Assembly (NCBI GenBank): GCA_040386775.1
Contig: JAZKEU010000003.1
Coordinates: 64,308-128,307, forward strand
DNA from: Bdellovibrionota bacterium
GTDB taxonomy: Bacteria > Bdellovibrionota > Bdellovibrionia > Bdellovibrionales > JAEYZS01
Direction: 5' to 3'
Length of the DNA stretch: 64,000 bases
The number at the start of each line of letters is the position of its first letter. Within the stretch, counting starts at the first letter, position 1. Below are positions 58,539-64,000 of the stretch, in pieces. The position numbers and the translations under genes are program-made. The notes beneath the pieces were generated by a model. That model did not search any database and was not told the DNA's origin. It saw nothing but the letters and a program-made list of their open reading frames with translations.

Positions 58539-59069
58539 TTAAGCGACTTGTCCACTCTCTTTTGGCTCTTCTTTCCTGAAGCTCAAGAAAAATAGAATAA
58601 TGATTCCGCACACAATAGCAGAATCAGCAATATTGAATGCGGGCCATGAATAAAGATGTCTAAAATGGAAATCAAGGAAATCGATAACGTATTTTACTCT
58701 TAAGCGATCGATATAGTTCCCAAGCGCACCACCAAAAACTAAACTCAGAGCAAGAACTTGGATTTTATCGCTTGCTTTAACAGATTTTAAAAAATAAATG
58801 ATAATCCCCATGGCAATAGGCGGAATAAGAAGAAAAAAAGTTTCTCTAAAAACCTCAGGGCTTCTTGCCATAAATCCAAAGGCTGCTCCTGGATTTTGCA
58901 CATAAGTGAAGTTAAAATAATTTTCAATAACGGTAACGCTTTCGCCTAAGTAAAACTTAGATTGAACATAGATCTTTGTGACTTGATCCATTGCTACTAA
59001 AAGTGCCGTTGTCGTTAATAGATAAACCAATTTTATTTTTGTGTCTGTTTTCATGGTCAGTAAACTCAT
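58539..59069 (-). CDS. lspA: Signal peptidase II (lipoprotein signal peptidase)
   Basis: 176 residues with four membrane segments. The two catalytic Asp are in GNYIDRL (DFxDF region VIDFLDFHF) and FNIADSAI; also FNFTYVQNPGAAFGF. Cleaves the signal peptide after the modified Cys. The ATG overlaps the ileS stop (ATGA) at 59066-59069. Confidence 0.95.
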   Translation of the reverse strand: MSLLTMKTDTKIKLVYLLTTTALLVAMDQVTKIYVQSKFYLGESVTVIENYFNFTYVQNPGAAFGFMARSPEVFRETFFLLIPPIAMGIIIYFLKSVKASDKIQVLALSLVFGGALGNYIDRLRVKYVIDFLDFHFRHLYSWPAFNIADSAIVCGIIILFFLSFRKEEPKESGQVA

Positions 59070-61894
59070 ATCAGTGCCTCAACGCATTTCGGGCAAATGC
59101 CCGGATGTTTGCTAGATGATTTTAGATCTGTGTTGTATGTCCAGCATCTCACGCACTTCTCGCCCTCAGCTTTTTTTGCTTCGATGTGGAGTTTGCCATT
59201 TTTAAGATGCACTTGAGAAACAATGAAAAACTCTAAAAGACTGTCTTTTAAAAGTTCTAAGACTTTTAGGTCTTCACCTTCGGCTGTGATGATCAGCTGA
59301 GCCTCAAGACCAGATCCAATCACTTTATTTTTTCTAAGCTCTTCTAAAGTTTTAAGAGCTTCAGCTCTGATGGCCTGGAAAGTTTCAAAAGTTTCGATCA
59401 CTTCAGGATTTACCCAGGCTTTATTTGTTGTTGGGAATTTTTCTAAGAACACGGATTCTTTTTCTTTCCCTAGAGTGTGAGCATAGGTTTCTTCAGCCAG
59501 GAACGAAGCAATCGGTGCCAGCATTTTTGCTAGGCTGGTGGTGATTTCATAAAGAGCTGTTTGCGCAGATCTTCTCAGATGACCATTGGTTTTTCTAACA
59601 TACAGTCTATCTTTCAAAATATCCAAGTAGAACGCCGAAAGATCTACGGTCACAAAGTTATTGATCAAATGATAGATCTTGTAGAATTCATATTTTTCAT
59701 AACCTTCGGTTACGTTTTCTACCAGTGCGGTTAGTTTTGCAAGCGCCCACTGATCAAGAGAAGTTAAATCTTTATAAGGAAGAGCATCTTTTTTGTGATC
59801 ATAATCAGAAAGATTTCCGAGAAGGAATCGGATTGTATTTCTAAGGCGTCTGTAAGTTTCTGTGATTCTTGCGATACCTTCTGGATTGCAAGACAAATCA
59901 TTGGCGTAATCTTCATGCGTGGCCCAGAGTCTAAGAATGTCAGATCCGCTATTCTTGATCACGTCCATGGGATCGACAACGTTTCCTAAGCTCTTACTCA
60001 TTTTTTGACCTTTAGCAAACATCACAAATCCATGAGTGAGGACAGTCTTAAATGGAGCAATTCCTTCGGCGGCGACAGAAGCAAGGAGAGAAGTGTGGAA
60101 CCAACCTCTGTGTTGATCCGAACCCTCGAGATACAAATCTGCTGGTTGAGTGAGACCCGTACGTTTTTTCTGAACCGCGGCCCAACAGACTCCACTATCA
60201 AACCAAACATCAAGAATATCTCTACCTTTTTCGAATTCAGCTTTTCCGCACTTTTCACATTTGTGAGAGCCAGCAAAAATTTTAACGTCTGTATCAAAGT
60301 AACCTTCGATGCCTGCGCCACCTTTAGTATCAATTCGGTTAGCATCAGTGTGATCCATGCTATCCGCGATTCTCATCATCACATCTTCTTTGGCAAGAGG
60401 AGTCTGACAAGCTTTGCAGTACAATACTGGAATCGGAACACCCCAAAGTCTTTGACGAGAAACACACCAGTCTGGGCGATTCTCGATCATTGCAGAAATT
60501 CTTCTTTCGCCCCAAGAAGGAACCCAGTTCACCTCTTTGATGGCGTTCAAAGATTTTTCGCGGATGGTGTGACCAGAATCTTTTAGATCCATTTTCAAGA
60601 ACCACTGGGGAGTCGCTCTGTAAATCAACGGAGCTTTCGATCTCCAGCAATGTGGATAGCTATGTTCGATTTCACTGTGATGAAGGAGGTGCCCGGTTTC
60701 TTTGATGAGATCGAGAACGATTTTATTCCCTTCTTTGAGAACGTGTTTCCCTTGAAGGAATGCTGGAGCATCTAAATTATAAAAACCACCATCATCTACG
60801 GGAGATAAAATCGGAAGATGATATCTCATACCAACGTTGTAATCGTCGACACCGTGACCTGGGGCTGTGTGCACGAGTCCTGTACCAGCTTCAAGCGTTA
60901 CGTGATTTCCGAGAAGAACTTTTCCAGTTCTTTCGATGAAGGGATGCTTGTACTCAAGGTTTTCTAGATCTATGCCCTTTAAAGTTTTTGCGGGAGATAA
61001 GGACTTAAGAATAATGCCGGTGTCTTTTTCAAAAGCTTCTTTAAGACCTTGAGCAACAACCAAATAATCAGACTGACCATTGATTTCGTGTGTTTCATAA
61101 ATTTCGTATTCAAACTCTGGGTGAACAGTAACAGCTAAATTCGCCGGAAGAGTCCAAGGAGTTGTGGTCCAAATTACCAGATTGGTTTTCTTATGAGAAT
61201 TCGGAACACCTAAGTGTTTTAACATTTCAAATTTTACGTAGATCGCTTGGCTCTTGTAGTTTTTGTATTCGACTTCGGCTTCAGCAAGCGCAGTTTTCAG
61301 AGCCCAACACCAGTAGACTGGTTTTGTGCCGTGGTAGAAGGCGCCAGTTTTTAGAATGTTCGCGAGAACTCGAACTTCTTCCGCTTCGTATTCTGGTTGC
61401 AGAGTCATGTATGGGTTTTCCCAATCCGCCATCACTCCAATTCTTTTGAATTCTTCTCTCTGTATACTCATCCACTTCGTAGCTTCTTCACGGCAAAGAT
61501 TTCTAAATTGCTTATCAGTGAGATCGTTCCTTTTATCGCCAAGAGCTTTTGTAACTACCAATTCAATTGGCAAACCATGGCAATCCCAGCCCGGAATGAA
61601 TGGCGCTTTGTAGCCGCTCATATTTTTGTATTTGATCACGGTGTCTTTTAAAATTTTATTGAGAGCATGACCCACGTGAATATGGCCGTTGGCGTAGGGA
61701 GGACCATCGGGCATTGAGAAAGAACCTTTCTCTGCATTGGAGTTCAGCATCAGATTGTAGATATCTTTTGAACGCCAGAATTCAATAAACTCAGGTTCCC
61801 TTTGATTGAGATTTCCTTTCATAGGGAAATCCGTTTTTGGCAAATTGAGGGTGTCTTTATAGTTCACTGGCTCTGTGACTGGTTCTTTACTCAT
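59066..61894 (-). CDS. ileS: Isoleucyl-tRNA synthetase
   Basis: 942 residues: HIGH-like PYANGHIHVGHALNK (near 65), KMSKSLGNVVDP (near 610), editing domain with WTTTPWTLPANLAVTVHP (shown in part), and a C-terminal zinc finger CVRCW...CPKC (residues about 915-940). Charges tRNA-Ile. First gene of the ileS-lspA-lgt-lgt-like unit. No T-box leader is visible; the 80-base gap upstream holds only an AT-rich region. Confidence 0.97.
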   Translation of the reverse strand: MSKEPVTEPVNYKDTLNLPKTDFPMKGNLNQREPEFIEFWRSKDIYNLMLNSNAEKGSFSMPDGPPYANGHIHVGHALNKILKDTVIKYKNMSGYKAPFIPGWDCHGLPIELVVTKALGDKRNDLTDKQFRNLCREEATKWMSIQREEFKRIGVMADWENPYMTLQPEYEAEEVRVLANILKTGAFYHGTKPVYWCWALKTALAEAEVEYKNYKSQAIYVKFEMLKHLGVPNSHKKTNLVIWTTTPWTLPANLAVTVHPEFEYEIYETHEINGQSDYLVVAQGLKEAFEKDTGIILKSLSPAKTLKGIDLENLEYKHPFIERTGKVLLGNHVTLEAGTGLVHTAPGHGVDDYNVGMRYHLPILSPVDDGGFYNLDAPAFLQGKHVLKEGNKIVLDLIKETGHLLHHSEIEHSYPHCWRSKAPLIYRATPQWFLKMDLKDSGHTIREKSLNAIKEVNWVPSWGERRISAMIENRPDWCVSRQRLWGVPIPVLYCKACQTPLAKEDVMMRIADSMDHTDANRIDTKGGAGIEGYFDTDVKIFAGSHKCEKCGKAEFEKGRDILDVWFDSGVCWAAVQKKRTGLTQPADLYLEGSDQHRGWFHTSLLASVAAEGIAPFKTVLTHGFVMFAKGQKMSKSLGNVVDPMDVIKNSGSDILRLWATHEDYANDLSCNPEGIARITETYRRLRNTIRFLLGNLSDYDHKKDALPYKDLTSLDQWALAKLTALVENVTEGYEKYEFYKIYHLINNFVTVDLSAFYLDILKDRLYVRKTNGHLRRSAQTALYEITTSLAKMLAPIASFLAEETYAHTLGKEKESVFLEKFPTTNKAWVNPEVIETFETFQAIRAEALKTLEELRKNKVIGSGLEAQLIITAEGEDLKVLELLKDSLLEFFIVSQVHLKNGKLHIEAKKAEGEKCVRCWTYNTDLKSSSKHPGICPKCVEALI

Positions 61895-61974
61895 GTTATC
61901 CTTGGTCGTATGCTTTAATGTAGGAACTAATCTATTGAAATTAGGGCTTTAAAGTCAATGATCGGGACAGGGTT

Positions 61975-62586
61975 CTATGAGCGATTTGGGAAAATGGTCT
62001 TAAGTTTGTCATAACCGAGGGTTATAAGCATCCTAACGACATCCGCATCTGATTCCATATTGAGTTCAGCCTTTACGGTATCAATGATATTTTGAGATTT
62101 TTGATCTACAGAAACACCAGTTTGACGTCTTTCTGAGACTTTGAACTCAATGCTTCGCTCATCATAACGAGGTTGCGTAGGTGACTTCACAGGAGCTTCT
62201 TGCTCAAACTCAAACGCACGACTCATATCAAAGTTTTGCGTGAAATCTGGAGCATCTGGTAAGTTTTGTGGAACGGGATTTTGTACGGGCTTAAGTGGTA
62301 CTTGTGCTTTCAAGGTTTCTTTCTGTTTCTCAAACTGATTGAGTTCTGTTGCTAATGACTGAAGTTGATTTTTGAAATCTTTTGAACTGACTGGAGCAAT
62401 GTTTTCTAGGCGACCATCCCCTAAAGAGGAAACACCATTTCTTCTGGCTTGAAGATAAAGTGCGACAAGAGTTTCTTTTGTTGTCGCCATGTTTTTAACA
62501 TACTCAGGCTGTGACTGTACCCAAACGTACGCTTTCGCAACGTCTTCTCTAGTGTAAGCCTGTGGTGGTATATGATTACTTGCCAT
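61975..62586 (-). CDS. Hypothetical protein with possible ribbon-helix-helix end
   Basis: 203 residues, no signal peptide or membrane segment. The N-terminus (about 10-60) is helical, the middle (90-150) Pro/Gln-rich and disordered, and the C-terminus (about 160-200) has a pattern of beta strand then two helices (VKAELNMESDADVVRMLITLG), which could be a ribbon-helix-helix or similar. No family recognised. It is an isolated gene between ileS and a sigma-54 regulator, all on the same strand. Confidence 0.55.
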   Translation of the reverse strand: MASNHIPPQAYTREDVAKAYVWVQSQPEYVKNMATTKETLVALYLQARRNGVSSLGDGRLENIAPVSSKDFKNQLQSLATELNQFEKQKETLKAQVPLKPVQNPVPQNLPDAPDFTQNFDMSRAFEFEQEAPVKSPTQPRYDERSIEFKVSERRQTGVSVDQKSQNIIDTVKAELNMESDADVVRMLITLGYDKLKTIFPNRS

Positions 62587-62732
62587 GAAGGGTCAGAAAC
62601 TAGCTGGATTTCTAAGACTCATCAAGATTTAAGTTCATGAGACCGCGTAATATTTTTTGATGTCAAAAATAAAAATTATTTTGCTCTGAAGTGAGACGAA
62701 AACAACAAACAGTGGACTAACAGATTTATCCA

Positions 62733-62754
62733 CAAAAGGTCCGAGTACCTTTTG
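62733..62754 (-). terminator. Hairpin after the sigma-54 regulator
   Basis: CAAAAGGT-ccgagt-ACCTTTTG, an 8-pair stem beginning two bases after the stop codon of the regulator gene on the minus strand. Same family as the AAAGGT...ACCTTT hairpins elsewhere in the window. Likely terminator. Confidence 0.6.
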
Positions 62755-62755
62755 T

Positions 62756-64000
62756 CTACGTTGTGCTGATATAATCTCTTGGATTAATTCCGTATTTTTC
62801 AATTTTTCTCAAAAGAGTTTTCTTTGGAATGTTTGCATGAAGAGCAGTTTGATTGATTCTACCTTTAAAAGTTTTCAAAGCTTTAATGATAAATTCTTTT
62901 TCGAAGAGCTCTTTGTGCTTGCCAAAATCCAATTCACCATTCACTTCAACGCCAGCAATTTGAATTTCTTCTTCGCCTGCAACTGGAGCAATCGTTTCAC
63001 CAGGTTCTTCAGAGCCCTGAGCTAATTTCTGAACATCTTCAAAAGAGATCCCGAGCGACTTTAATACTTTTTCAGGCAATGAATGAAGTGTGATTTTGTT
63101 TGAAGTTTCAATTACAAATGCATATTCCATGACGTTTTCTAATTCACGAATGTTTCCTGGCCAGCCGTACTTTTTAAAGCACGCCATAACCTCAGGAGAA
63201 ATTCCAAGCATCTTTTTGCCATGAGCTTTATTGAATTTTGCTAAGAACATATTGAGTAATGTGTCGATATCATCCTTGCGATCTCTCAGAGGTGGTAAGA
63301 ACATCGGGATAACGCTCAAACGGTAAAATAAATCTTCTCTGAAGGTTCCTTCTTCGATCATTTTTTCGAGAGGTTTGTTTGTAGCTGCAATGATTCTAAC
63401 ATTGGCTTCCAATTCTCTGTTCGCACCAACTGGAGTGAACACTTTTTCTTGCAATACTCTCAAAAGTTTTGCTTGCATCAAAAGTGGCATATCTCCGATT
63501 TCATCTAGGAAGAGAGTTCCGCCTTCAGCGTATTGAAATTTACCGATTTTTCTTTGGTCAGCGCCTGTGAAAGAACCTTTTTCGTGACCAAACAATTCAG
63601 ATTCAAATAAATTTTCAGGAATTGCAGAGCAGTTGATTGCGACGAACTTTTGATCTTTTCTTGCAGAGTTAAAGTGGATCGCTCTAGCCACGAGCTCTTT
63701 GCCTGTTCCTGATTCACCACGGATCAAAACTGAAGTATCTACGTTTGAAAGTCTCGAAATAAGGCTAAACACCTTTTTCATTTCGATGTTTTTACCAACA
63801 AATTTTCTATCAGATTCAATAAGGATAGGAGATGAGGCTGCTGCTGACGAGATCATATCGTGAGCCTCGATCGATCTTTCTACGAGTTGGATCAACTCAT
63901 CGCCTTTAACAGGCTTTGAAAGATAGTTGTAAGCGCCCTCTTTAACAGCAACAACAGCATCGTTGATGTTTGCGTAGGCAGTCATGATCAATACAATTGT
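62756..64000 (-). CDS. Sigma-54-dependent response regulator (NtrC family), 5' end outside window
   Basis: The frame is open to the window edge (I-V-L-I-M-T-A-Y), so it continues beyond 64000. Visible: the C-terminal part of a receiver domain (MTAYANINDAVVAVKEGA, then the conserved Lys in YLSKPVKG), the AAA+ domain with [14 protein letters not shown] and FLDEIGDMP, and a C-terminal Fis-type HTH (NQTALHANIPKKTLLRKIEKYG). It is the third sigma-54 activator in this window and, as far as seen, has all functional residues. Partner kinase not in view. Confidence 0.92.
   Translation of the reverse strand, partial: TIVLIMTAYANINDAVVAVKEGAYNYLSKPVKGDELIQLVERSIEAHDMISSAAASSPILIESDRKFVGKNIEMKKVFSLISRLSNVDTSVLIRGESGTGKELVARAIHFNSARKDQKFVAINCSAIPENLFESELFGHEKGSFTGADQRKIGKFQYAEGGTLFLDEIGDMPLLMQAKLLRVLQEKVFTPVGANRELEANVRIIAATNKPLEKMIEEGTFREDLFYRLSVIPMFLPPLRDRKDDIDTLLNMFLAKFNKAHGKKMLGISPEVMACFKKYGWPGNIRELENVMEYAFVIETSNKITLHSLPEKVLKSLGISFEDVQKLAQGSEEPGETIAPVAGEEEIQIAGVEVNGELDFGKHKELFEKEFIIKALKTFKGRINQTALHANIPKKTLLRKIEKYGINPRDYISTT

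Noticed and set aside
60005-60586. Opposite-strand frame inside ileS (193 residues)
   Set aside because: Shadow of the ileS coding sequence; composition and motifs belong to ileS on the minus strand.
61895-61974. T-box leader before ileS
   Set aside because: The gap is short and has no T-box motif or specifier stem.

Overview
The window looks like a chromosomal segment of a low-GC (roughly 40%) Gram-negative predatory bacterium of the Bdellovibrio/Pseudobdellovibrio group. The pointers are a TIGR02147-type HTH protein, a large sigma-54-linked flagellar operon, several sigma-54 activators (NtrC family), many signal-peptide and lipoprotein genes, secreted peptidases and an Mla-type lipid transport operon. 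This is inferred from gene content; no rRNA or species marker is present. I see no tRNA, rRNA, CRISPR array, insertion sequence or prophage.

Layout. 1-4.2 kb is the end of a surface polysaccharide cluster: sugar-phosphate transferase (cut by the window edge), O-antigen ligase-like protein, dTDP-glucose dehydratase and an FkbM-like methyltransferase. 4.2-7 kb holds a HipBA-type toxin-antitoxin pair placed between a decayed fragment of ddl and an intact ddl. 7-17 kb is valS, an S33 hydrolase, a small histidine kinase, a TIGR02147 protein, glutaryl-CoA dehydrogenase, thiolase and purD. 17-22 kb holds a secreted protein bracketed by inverted 38-bp elements, then a murein-amidase-like M14 peptidase with an NtrB/NtrC-like sensor-regulator pair. 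22-31.5 kb has glmU-glmS, a bacterioferritin-like protein, a large putative lipoprotein, trmFO and a DciA-like protein. 31.5-35.2 kb is an Mla operon (lipoprotein, MlaE, MlaF, MlaD) ending in an M23 peptidase whose coding start is unusual.

35.4-51.6 kb is a flagellar operon. A good sigma-54 promoter precedes a TPR protein and a receiver-less sigma-54 activator, then flgB, flgC, fliE, fliF, fliG, fliH, fliI, fliJ, motE, fliK, flgD, a small flagellar-operon protein and flgE. Its longer intercistronic gaps carry hairpins, and three of them share a conserved, covarying RNA-like element. 51.7-54 kb encodes two secreted ankyrin proteins and a trypsin-like protease. 54-56.4 kb has pfkA, an HU protein, yacG and a lipoprotein. 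56.6-62 kb has two tiny membrane-peptide candidates and a lipoprotein-maturation operon: ileS, lspA, lgt and a divergent second lgt-like gene. The window ends inside another sigma-54 response regulator.

Recurrent theme: at least four genes (valS, purD, the 17.2-kb secreted protein and the regulator at 18 kb) have a stop codon that forms the first bases of an AAAGGT...ACCTTT hairpin, so one short element supplies both stop and likely terminator.
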